Shown here: positions 6,163 through 12,585 of the stretch, in pieces
How positions within the stretch are numbered: position 1 is the first letter of the stretch
Layout of the letters: every line of letters begins with the position of its first letter
Source of the DNA: Bacillota bacterium
Lineage (GTDB): Bacteria; Bacillota; Clostridia; Tissierellales; Sedimentibacteraceae
DNA: 14,648 nt
NCBI GenBank assembly: GCA_023416855.1
Contig: JAEZGU010000299.1
Span: forward strand, 1-14,648
Direction: 5' to 3'
Notes under the pieces: generated by a model
What the model saw: only the letters and a program-made list of their open reading frames with translations
What the model was told of the DNA's origin: nothing
Database searches by the model: none
Program-made: the position numbers and the translations under genes

Positions 6163-7407
6163 TTATTTTAAATTATCTAATACTTTTTTGATTTTTGCAG
6201 GTGCAATTCTGCATTTATCTTCAGCAACTGCGCAAACAGCAAATCTTAGACCTTTCTTTAGAGCTACTACAAATAGGTTATCTTTAATTAATTCTGCAGA
6301 AGCTTCCTTTGCATTATCGCAAGGAATACTTACAAAAAATCCATCTCTGTAAGGTAGAATTTCTAAACCACATTCTTTAGCACCTTCAACAAATGCGTTA
6401 GCACGGTTCCTAAGCATAGTTTTGTATTTGTTAACTTCTTCTTCGTATGCCTTTTTCTTAGCAGGGTCTTTGGCAATGTTAGTCATAACAGACATTGCTC
6501 CTCTTGTTCCGTTTGACCAGTTAGCTCTGTTAGCATGCATAGCTGAATAATAGAACTCATTAGTAACTGCCTCATTAGAAGAAATTCCTATAGCAGCACC
6601 TGATCTCATACCATACATAGTATATCCTTTGGACATACTGTAAGCTATCACAACAAATATATTTTCGGGAAGGTTGGAGAATTTTGAGAAGAACTTTCTT
6701 CTTTCAGATCCAACTCCGGCATAATCGATGTAAGCAACGTCAACCAATAATATGATTCTGTTATTTGGGTCTTTTGCATTTTCTTTTGCGATATTTAAAA
6801 CTTCATCCCACTCCTCATCAGATAAACTATATCCAGTAGGATTGTTTGCAGGTGTATTTAAAATAGCAACTATTCTCTTTTGTTTATTTAATAATTCCTC
6901 AAACTTTTCTTTAAATGATTTTGTGTTAAACTCACCTTTTTCATTGAAAGACTCAAAATTAGCAACTTTTCTACCAAATTCTTCGGAAATTGTTACATAA
7001 GGTGACCAGAACCAATCACATACTAATACAGTTTCTCCTTCATTTGTGTAATTCCATATTGCATGTCTAACAGCTCCTGTTCCACCTGGTGTAGCAACTG
7101 CTTTTATGTAAGCATCAGGTCTATACTCTTTGAAACATGCTTCTTGTACTGCTTCTAAGAAATCTTCTTGTCCGGCTACTTGTGCATATGCTGCAATAGC
7201 AGCATTAGGTAGTGATTTTAACTCTTTATAAACAGTATCAAGACATATTAGATTACCATCATCATCAACTAATGCTCCAAGTGTGGAGTCAATCACATTT
7301 TCTTTACCATACTTATCTATTGCTTGCTTTGCTTTGGCTGCTAAACCAAATATAGCATCGTTTTCCTCAGGCCATTTAGCATGAGCTGCAACCATGTTAA
7401 AACCCAT
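6163..7407 (-). CDS. Class I/II PLP-dependent aminotransferase (aspartate/aromatic type)
   Basis: A 414-residue fold-type I PLP enzyme. ATG 7407 is chosen: GAGGTG (7419-7414) sits 6 bases before it. An in-frame GTG at 7416 would add three residues but lies within that ribosome site. Cofactor residues can be placed: the NPTG motif at 189-192, D223 in LVDVAYIDY for the pyridine nitrogen with Y226 nearby, Schiff-base lysine K260 in SMSKGY, and phosphate-binding R268 in YGMRSG. R400 in CRIA is the likely substrate-carboxylate arginine. The length and motifs fit aspartate or aromatic amino-acid aminotransferases, but the amino-acid substrate is not decidable. It is cytoplasmic and transcribed alone from a strong promoter. 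Confidence 0.92.
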   Translation of the reverse strand: MGFNMVAAHAKWPEENDAIFGLAAKAKQAIDKYGKENVIDSTLGALVDDDGNLICLDTVYKELKSLPNAAIAAYAQVAGQEDFLEAVQEACFKEYRPDAYIKAVATPGGTGAVRHAIWNYTNEGETVLVCDWFWSPYVTISEEFGRKVANFESFNEKGEFNTKSFKEKFEELLNKQKRIVAILNTPANNPTGYSLSDEEWDEVLNIAKENAKDPNNRIILLVDVAYIDYAGVGSERRKFFSKFSNLPENIFVVIAYSMSKGYTMYGMRSGAAIGISSNEAVTNEFYYSAMHANRANWSNGTRGAMSVMTNIAKDPAKKKAYEEEVNKYKTMLRNRANAFVEGAKECGLEILPYRDGFFVSIPCDNAKEASAELIKDNLFVVALKKGLRFAVCAVAEDKCRIAPAKIKKVLDNLK

Positions 7408-7431
7408 AAATATCACCTCGTTTTTTCTTTA

Positions 7432-7460
7432 ATTCTAACAAATTAAAAAATATAAGTCAA
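7432..7460 (-). promoter_or_regulatory. Promoter of the aminotransferase gene
   Basis: On the minus strand TTGACT (7460-7455), 17 bases, TAGAAT (7437-7432), with TGT just before the -10 (extended -10). It is 25 bases from the start codon. It diverges from the tRNA promoter, with about 65 AT-rich bases between the two -35 boxes and no further signal recognised there. Confidence 0.75.
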
Positions 7461-7526
7461 CACATATAAAAACTTGAGTAATTTTATATATATTTGACAT
7501 AATAATTTCAAATTATATTTTTTCCC

Positions 7527-7555
7527 TTGACAATATTAGACAAGTTGGTTATTAT
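7527..7555 (+). promoter_or_regulatory. Promoter of tRNA-Lys
   Basis: TTGACA (7527-7532), 17 bases, TATTAT (7550-7555). Transcription would begin around 7562, about a dozen bases before the mature tRNA 5' end. Confidence 0.75.
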
Positions 7556-7574
7556 ATAAAAGTTATTACTTTAA

Positions 7575-7650
7575 GATCCATTAGCTCAGCAGGCAGAGCA
7601 CTTGACTTTTAATCAAGGTGTCCGGCGTTCGAATCGCCGATGGATCACCA
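7575..7650 (+). tRNA. tRNA-Lys (anticodon UUU)
   Basis: A complete 76-base cloverleaf: acceptor GATCCAT/ATGGATC (7575-7581, 7640-7646), D stem GCTC/GAGC, anticodon stem CTTGA/TCAAG with loop CTTTTAA (anticodon TTT at 7608-7610), T arm CGGCG-TTCGAAT-CGCCG (7623-7639), discriminator A and an encoded CCA end. It reads AAA/AAG lysine codons. It stands alone, with its own promoter and terminator. No repeat of its 3' end was seen in the window, so there is no sign of an integrated element here. Confidence 0.97.
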
Positions 7651-7658
7651 TTACAAAA

Positions 7659-7700
7659 CAACATTTGACGCTTCTTTTGACGTTGAATGTTGCTTTTTTT
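7659..7700 (+). terminator. Terminator of tRNA-Lys
   Basis: CAACATT (7659-7665) pairs with AATGTTG (7686-7692), with an inner ACG/CGT pairing, then C and seven T. It starts 8 bases after the CCA end. Confidence 0.88.
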
Positions 7701-7766
7701 ATTTTTAACAAAAAAATAGTAACAAATATTTTAATTATATTACATTTTTCTACAAATTTTTCTTTT

Positions 7767-7795
7767 TTAACATTGTATATTAATTGAGATAGAAA
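7767..7795 (+). promoter_or_regulatory. Candidate promoter of the hybrid kinase gene
   Basis: TTAACA (7767-7772), 17 bases, TAGAAA (7790-7795), 28 bases before the ATG. It is a reasonable but not strong sigma-A match. No Spo0A-box or other operator was recognised nearby. Confidence 0.4.
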
Positions 7796-7823
7796 TAAAG
7801 AAAATGTAAGTAAAGGGGAAACG

Positions 7824-9044
7824 ATGTTAAGCGAAGAAATGCAAGTTATTGCAAGAGAAGAAATTCTTAGCATGGCACTAAATAGCGAAGAAGTGTCAAA
7901 AATGCAGGAAATGCAAGAATTAGCGAAACGACAGAGTGAGAAAATGGCAGCCTTAGGTCAATTGGCAGGTGGGATTGCACATGATTTTAACAACCAATTA
8001 ATGAGCATTATAGGCAATGCTACCATGATACAGAAAACGGATGATGTGGCTAAAATGAAAGAATATGCCGAGAGAATCATCCACATATCACAAACCTCTG
8101 CTAACCTTACTAGAAAAATATTGATGTTCTCCAAAAAGGAAAGCAGTACGAACAAACCTATTAATTTAAAAAAGGTTATGGATGAAACCTATAGAATGGT
8201 AGAATCTATAATCAGCTCACAAATTGAAGTCAAATACAATTATGGAGCTGAAAATAAGATTATACTTGGTGATGAAGCGCAAATTGAGAATTTATTAGTA
8301 AACTTAATACTTAACTCTAAGGATGCTGTGAACAATCGATTTGGAAGGATTCAAGTAGGTACAGTTGATACGGTGGTATTTTCACCGATGGTATTAAGTC
8401 ATGGTGAAACCATATACCCCGGTAAGTACATTACGATTTATGTAGAGGATAATGGTATTGGTATTAATGAAGATGTTCTAATGAACATATTCGAACCATA
8501 TTTCACAACCAAGGAAAAAGCTAACGGCACCGGTTTAGGACTATCTGTTGTTTTTGGAACTGTGAAATCTCATTCCGGCTTCATAGACGTAAAGAGTACA
8601 GTAAACAGTGGAACAAGATTTGAAGTTTTTATTCCGGTATACAGTAGAAAACAGATTATCAAGAGGTCTAAGGTAGAGTTTAAAAGTAACTTGATAATGC
8701 TGGTTGATGATGATGTAAATGTGCTGGATATAGAAGCAGAGCTTTTGGAGGACTTGGGTTATGATGTAGTAAAATTTGACAAACCGTTGGAAGCATTAAA
8801 TTACTACTCGCAGCATAATAAATTAATTGCTTTTTCAGTAATAGATTTATGTATGCCGGTAATGACAGGTAAGCAACTTTATGAAAAGATGAAAGTAATA
8901 AATAAAAGTTCAAGAGCGTTTTTTATTACAGGTTATGCAAAACAAACAGATTATGAAGAGTTGACAAAAAGAGGATCTATTATAATAGAAAAACCATTTA
9001 CATACGAGGATTTATCTACACAAATAGCGAAGATATATATGTAA
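7824..9044 (+). CDS. Soluble hybrid histidine kinase with C-terminal receiver, no sensor domain
   Basis: A 406-residue signalling protein. Residues 1-42 are charged and helical, probably a coiled-coil linker. The HisKA-type dimerisation domain has the phospho-acceptor H53 in IAHDFNN. The ATPase domain shows an N box (N160-N164), DNGIGI at 209-214, FEPYFTTK at 223-230 and GTGLGL at 235-240. A receiver domain (about 290-405) has acidic residues D295-D297, phospho-acceptor D341 in VIDLCMPVMTG, T369 and K390, all intact. There is no membrane helix and no PAS, GAF or other input domain, so the protein is cytoplasmic and its signal must come from a partner or the short N-terminus. AAAGGGGA at 7812-7819 precedes the ATG. 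No response regulator is adjacent. Its target is unknown; a phosphorelay is likely from the fused receiver. Confidence 0.93.
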   Translation: MLSEEMQVIAREEILSMALNSEEVSKMQEMQELAKRQSEKMAALGQLAGGIAHDFNNQLMSIIGNATMIQKTDDVAKMKEYAERIIHISQTSANLTRKILMFSKKESSTNKPINLKKVMDETYRMVESIISSQIEVKYNYGAENKIILGDEAQIENLLVNLILNSKDAVNNRFGRIQVGTVDTVVFSPMVLSHGETIYPGKYITIYVEDNGIGINEDVLMNIFEPYFTTKEKANGTGLGLSVVFGTVKSHSGFIDVKSTVNSGTRFEVFIPVYSRKQIIKRSKVEFKSNLIMLVDDDVNVLDIEAELLEDLGYDVVKFDKPLEALNYYSQHNKLIAFSVIDLCMPVMTGKQLYEKMKVINKSSRAFFITGYAKQTDYEELTKRGSIIIEKPFTYEDLSTQIAKIYM

Positions 9045-9055
9045 ACGGGAGTTTT

Positions 9056-9098
9056 AAAACTATAACAGCGAAGAGAGATGATGTTATAGTTTTTTTTT
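9056..9098 (+). terminator. Terminator after the hybrid kinase
   Basis: A perfect 12-bp stem AAAACTATAACA (9056-9067) / TGTTATAGTTTT (9082-9093) with a 14-base loop, followed by more T. It begins about 12 bases after the stop codon. Confidence 0.9.
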
Positions 9099-9142
9099 AT
9101 GAATTGACCCAATTTGTTCCAATCCTTTGTGATTCCCTATTT

Positions 9143-9160
9143 TGTTAAGATAACTTAACA
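9143..9160. promoter_or_regulatory. Perfect dyad, candidate operator upstream of prs
   Basis: TGTTAAG-ATAA-CTTAACA: 7-bp perfect half-sites with a 4-base spacer, ending 19 bases before the prs -35 box. Its position suggests an activator site or an upstream repressor site. It does not resemble the Bacillus PurR box. The regulator is unknown. Confidence 0.45.
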
Positions 9161-9179
9161 ATATTTAATCCACTTTCTT

Positions 9180-9207
9180 TTGACAATTAATAAATATTTG
9201 ATAGAAT
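9180..9207 (+). promoter_or_regulatory. Promoter of prs
   Basis: TTGACA (9180-9185), 16 bases, TAGAAT (9202-9207), followed by a leader of roughly 45-50 bases before the ATG at 9262. Confidence 0.7.
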
Positions 9208-9261
9208 GTAAAAGAAATTAAAGACAATTAAACGGAATACTTTTTTACACAGGAGGAAAAT

Positions 9262-10416
9262 ATGGGTATTAATGACTATGTATACAAGGAACCACAACCT
9301 TTTGGTGATTTATCAATTATAGCTATGAAGGGTTGTGAAGAAATTGCATCAAAAATAGACTATTATTTGAAGGTTTGGAGACAAGAAGAAAATGGGGTTA
9401 TATATTCAGATGATTCTCAGCCTATAACATACCTTCTTGATGCCGTTTGTCCAAGATTTGGATCAGGTGAAGCAAAAGGTGTAATTAATGAAACTGTTAG
9501 AGGCAAAGATATATATATAATATCTGATGTTTTTAATTATGGTGTAAAATTTAAAATGTATGGTATAGAGGTACCAATGAGCCCTGATGACCATTATCAG
9601 GATTTAAAAAGAATAATTGCAGCCATGAATGGTAAAGCAAAGCGTATCACGGTTATTATGCCTATGCTCTATGAAGGTAGACAGCACAAGAGAGCTACAA
9701 GGGAATCACTTGATTGTGCATTGGCATTGCAGGAACTTACATCTATGGGAGTAGAAAACATAATATCATTCGATATTCATGATCCAAGAGTACAAAATGC
9801 TATACCATTACATGGATTTGAAGATTTTCATCCTCATTATCAAATGATAAAAGCTTTTGTGAGAGCTTTCCCTGATCAGAAAATCGATAGAAATCATATG
9901 ATGATTATTTCACCAGATGAGGGTGGAATGTCAAGATGTATTTATTACTCATCTGTTATGGAATTAGACCTTGGTATGTTTTACAAAAGAAGAGATTATT
10001 CAGTAATAATTAATGGTAAAAATCCTGTTGTTAGTCATGAGTTCTTAGGTGATAATGTAGAAGACAAGGATGTTATAGTTGTTGATGATATGATAGCATC
10101 AGGCGATTCAATGATTGACGTAGCTAAAAAATTAAAAGAAAGAAAAGCAAAAAATGTTTATGTTTTTTCTGCCTTTGGATTATTTACTGAGGGATTGGCT
10201 AAGTTTGACAAAGCATACGAAGAAGGTATTATTTCAAGAATATTTACTACGAACCTAATATACAGAAAGCCTGAATTGCTAACAAAGCCATGGTATACTG
10301 AAGTAGATATGTCTAAATATATTGCAAATATAATAGACACGCTAAATTTTGACAGATCTTTAAGTGAGTTATTGGATCCTGTTCAAAAAATTAAAAAATT
10401 ATTGAAGAAATGCTAA
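9262..10416 (+). CDS. prs: Divergent, long-form ribose-phosphate pyrophosphokinase (PRPP synthetase)
   Basis: Predicted to transfer pyrophosphate from ATP to ribose-5-phosphate to make PRPP for purine, pyrimidine, NAD, His and Trp synthesis. At 384 residues it is clearly longer than the classical 310-320. Class features remain: EGRQHKRATRES at 138-149 corresponds to the usual RQDRK-type segment, FDIHDPR at 170-176 to the V-D-L-H region, YKRRDYS at 241-247 to the catalytic Lys-Arg pair (K242, R244), and VVDDMIASGDS at 273-283 is the PRPP-binding loop. That loop has S/S where classical enzymes have T/T. The extra length is in an N-terminal extension and the loops around residues 40-75 and 180-215. 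AGGAGG at 9251-9256 is 5 bases before the ATG. It may be a second Prs paralogue with different allosteric control, which cannot be tested here. Confidence 0.85.
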   Translation: MGINDYVYKEPQPFGDLSIIAMKGCEEIASKIDYYLKVWRQEENGVIYSDDSQPITYLLDAVCPRFGSGEAKGVINETVRGKDIYIISDVFNYGVKFKMYGIEVPMSPDDHYQDLKRIIAAMNGKAKRITVIMPMLYEGRQHKRATRESLDCALALQELTSMGVENIISFDIHDPRVQNAIPLHGFEDFHPHYQMIKAFVRAFPDQKIDRNHMMIISPDEGGMSRCIYYSSVMELDLGMFYKRRDYSVIINGKNPVVSHEFLGDNVEDKDVIVVDDMIASGDSMIDVAKKLKERKAKNVYVFSAFGLFTEGLAKFDKAYEEGIISRIFTTNLIYRKPELLTKPWYTEVDMSKYIANIIDTLNFDRSLSELLDPVQKIKKLLKKC

Positions 10417-10420
10417 TAAC

Positions 10421-10455
10421 AACAAATGTCTGTTTTTGAATAGACATTTGTTTTC
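10421..10455 (+). terminator. Terminator after prs
   Basis: A perfect 11-bp stem AACAAATGTCT (10421-10431) / AGACATTTGTT (10442-10452) with a 10-base loop. The T tail is short, so strength is uncertain. Confidence 0.75.
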
Positions 10456-10477
10456 ATGTTAAATTACTACAAAAAAA

Positions 10478-10506
10478 TTGAAATATATATAGTTATGTGT
10501 TATAAT
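10478..10506 (+). promoter_or_regulatory. Promoter of the Mbl/MreB gene
   Basis: TTGAAA (10478-10483), 17 bases, TATAAT (10501-10506), with TGT before the -10 (extended -10). It is one of the strongest promoters in the window, with a leader of about 50 bases. Confidence 0.8.
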
Positions 10507-10562
10507 TTTTATCATTATAGCTAAAATTGTGATAATACATATTAACAAAACAGGAGGATAAA

Positions 10563-11594
10563 ATGGGGTTCAGAATGGATATTGGAATCGACCTTGGTAC
10601 TGCAAGTGTATTGGTTTACATTAAAGGAAAAGGTATAGTGATTAATGAACCTTCTGTTGTAGCAATTGATATTAATACCAATAAAATACTTGAGGTTGGT
10701 GAAGAAGCAAGAAAAATGCTTGGACGTACACCAGGGAACATAGTTGCCATTAGACCTCTTAGAGACGGTGTAATATCTGACTTTGACATAACAGAAAAGA
10801 TGTTAAAATACTTTATCAAAAAAGCAGTTGGAAATTCAATTATGAAACCAAGAGTAATAATTTGTGTTCCAAGCGGAGTTACTGAGGTTGAAAAAAGAGC
10901 AGTTCTTGAAGCAAGCATGAATGCCGGTGCTAAGAAGACATACTTAATTGAGGAACCTGTAGCAGCTGCTATCGGTGCAGGTCTTGATATAACAAAGCCA
11001 TCAGGTCATATGATTATAGACATGGGTGGAGGAACTACAGACATTGCAGTTATTTCTCTTGGAGGTATAGTTGTCAGCAGATCTATAAAAGTAGCAGGAG
11101 ACAAATGCGACGATGCTATTGTAAGATACGTGCGAAAGAAATACAATGTTATGATAGGGCTTAGAAGCGCTGAAGAGCTAAAAATGAGCATAGGTGCTGC
11201 ATATCCTGCAGATGAAGAAAAATATATGGAAGTAAGAGGAAGAAACCTTGTGACAGGTCTTCCGGTTAATTTAACAATCTCAACATCAGATATGCTTGAA
11301 GCATTAGAAGAAACCATAACATCTATAGCTGATGCTGTACACTCAGTATTAGAAAAGACACCTCCTGAATTAGCGGCAGACATCAGTGAAAAAGGCATTA
11401 TGATGACAGGTGGGGGATGCTTAATTCAAGGAATGGATAGATTGCTTGAAAAGAGAACTGGGTTAACAGTTCATATTGCAGATGATGCAGTTTCTTGTGT
11501 TGCAAAGGGTACAGGACAATCATTAGAGCATATGGACGTGTTAAAAGATTCTTTAATAACAGATAATATAAAAACAAATTACGGATCATTTTAA
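10563..11594 (+). CDS. mbl: MreB-family actin homologue, Mbl type
   Basis: A 343-residue bacterial actin that forms membrane-bound filaments steering peptidoglycan synthesis along the cell side-wall. ATP-binding motifs are in order: phosphate 1 GIDLGTASV at 8-16, the EEPVAAAIGAG segment at 130-140, phosphate 2 IIDMGGGTTDI at 151-161 and the adenosine motif MMTGGG at 280-285. The opening MDIGIDLGTASVLVYIKGKG, with GIVINEPSVVAID, resembles Bacillus Mbl more than MreB, and the absence of mreCD next door supports a second paralogue. AGGAGG at 10552-10557 lies 5 bases before ATG 10563, so this start is preferred over the in-frame ATG at 10575. Terminators on both sides make it a single-gene unit upstream of envelope-sugar genes. 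Confidence 0.9.
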   Translation: MGFRMDIGIDLGTASVLVYIKGKGIVINEPSVVAIDINTNKILEVGEEARKMLGRTPGNIVAIRPLRDGVISDFDITEKMLKYFIKKAVGNSIMKPRVIICVPSGVTEVEKRAVLEASMNAGAKKTYLIEEPVAAAIGAGLDITKPSGHMIIDMGGGTTDIAVISLGGIVVSRSIKVAGDKCDDAIVRYVRKKYNVMIGLRSAEELKMSIGAAYPADEEKYMEVRGRNLVTGLPVNLTISTSDMLEALEETITSIADAVHSVLEKTPPELAADISEKGIMMTGGGCLIQGMDRLLEKRTGLTVHIADDAVSCVAKGTGQSLEHMDVLKDSLITDNIKTNYGSF

Positions 11595-11619
11595 TAAATC
11601 GCATAATAAGACAATAAAT

Positions 11620-11658
11620 ATAATCAATAGATTGCTATAATCTATTGATTATTGTTTA
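11620..11658 (+). terminator. Terminator after mbl
   Basis: A perfect 14-bp stem (11620-11633 with 11639-11652) and a 5-base loop, followed by TGTTTAAT. The stem is long but AT-rich and the T-run is imperfect, so partial read-through into galU is possible. Confidence 0.7.
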
Positions 11659-11670
11659 ATAAATACATTG

Positions 11671-11684
11671 ACGGCAAAGACCGT
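11671..11684 (+). promoter_or_regulatory. Small leader hairpin before galU
   Basis: ACGG-CAAAGA-CCGT, a 4-bp GC-rich stem in AT-rich DNA, ends 14 bases before the galU ribosome site. It follows TTGACG (11668-11673), which could be a -35, but no convincing -10 stands at the proper distance. I recognise no known riboswitch. Confidence 0.3.
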
Positions 11685-11709
11685 GAAACAAAATAAATAG
11701 AGGTTGAAC

Positions 11710-12576
11710 ATGAGAATTAAAAAAGCAGTTATACCTGCAGCAGGGCTTGGAACAAGGTTTTTGCCTGCAACTAAGTCAATCCCTAAAGAGATGCTTCCAA
11801 TTGTTGATAAACCTACAATACAATACATAGTTGAGGAAATTATCGCTTCAGGGATAGAAGATGTATTAATCATTACAGGTAGAAACAAAGGATCCATTGA
11901 AGAACATTTTGACAGAGCAGTTGAGCTCGAAGACAATTTAGAAATAACAGATAAGCATGAGCTCTTAGAAGAAATTAGAAAAATTTCTAAAATGATCAAT
12001 ATACACACAGTGAGGCAAAAAAATCCACTGGGTCTTGGTCATGCTGTTTACTGTGCAAAATCATTTGTAGGAAATGAACCATTTGCTGTTTTATTAGGTG
12101 ATGATGTGGTTGACTCACAAAAACCGTGCTTAAAACAAATGTTAGAAATATTTGAAGAATATAACTCTACAATTTTGGGAGTTCAACCAGTGGCACTTGA
12201 AGATGTAAGCAAATATGGAATTGTATCAGGTGAAAAAATTAATGATAAAATTTATTCAGTTAACGATTTAGTAGAAAAGCCGCCAATTGATAAAGCACCG
12301 ACTAATTTGGCAATACTTGGAAGGTATATAATTACCCCGAAAATTTTTGAAATCCTTGAGAATACTACTAAAGGAGTAGGTGGAGAAATTCAGCTTACTG
12401 ATGGGCTTAAAAAACTATGCGACATAGAAGATGTTTACGCGTATAATTTCGATGGCAGAAGATATGACGTAGGAAGCAAAATGGGTTTTCTTGAAGCTAC
12501 TGTCGATTTTGCGCTTAAAAGAGATGATTTAAGAGATAGCTTTAAGACCTATTTGAAAAGTGTCGATTTAAATTAG
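11710..12576 (+). CDS. galU: UTP-glucose-1-phosphate uridylyltransferase
   Basis: Makes UDP-glucose from UTP and glucose-1-phosphate, the donor for glycolipids, teichoic-acid glucosylation and exopolysaccharide. It has 288 residues, the usual length. Motifs are the nucleotide-binding AAGLGTRFLPATKSIPKEML at 10-29, QKNPLGLGHAV at 103-113, LLGDD at 128-132, VEKP at 188-191, GGEIQLTDG at 224-232 and GRRYDVGSK at 249-257. ATG 11710 is chosen because AGAGG (11699-11703) lies 6 bases upstream; an in-frame TTG at 11704 overlaps that site and would add only two residues. The phosphoglucomutase gene starts 9 bases after its stop, so the two supply consecutive steps. No clear promoter of its own was found, so expression may depend partly on read-through from mbl. 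Confidence 0.96.
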   Translation: MRIKKAVIPAAGLGTRFLPATKSIPKEMLPIVDKPTIQYIVEEIIASGIEDVLIITGRNKGSIEEHFDRAVELEDNLEITDKHELLEEIRKISKMINIHTVRQKNPLGLGHAVYCAKSFVGNEPFAVLLGDDVVDSQKPCLKQMLEIFEEYNSTILGVQPVALEDVSKYGIVSGEKINDKIYSVNDLVEKPPIDKAPTNLAILGRYIITPKIFEILENTTKGVGGEIQLTDGLKKLCDIEDVYAYNFDGRRYDVGSKMGFLEATVDFALKRDDLRDSFKTYLKSVDLN

Positions 12577-12585
12577 GGAGATAGT

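Noticed and set aside
7575..7700. tRNA-Lys as an attachment site for an integrated element
   Set aside because: No second copy of the tRNA 3' end, no integrase and no composition shift is seen downstream. The kinase gene looks like its neighbours in base use.
7602..7873. Open frames across tRNA-Lys and the following intergenic region, on both strands
   Set aside because: They start or end inside the tRNA or cross its terminator, and have no ribosome site.
10616..12008. Several antisense open frames over mbl and galU (60-130 codons)
   Set aside because: They mirror conserved coding sequence in other frames, carry no ribosome sites and show low-complexity Ser/Ile/Leu composition typical of shadow frames.
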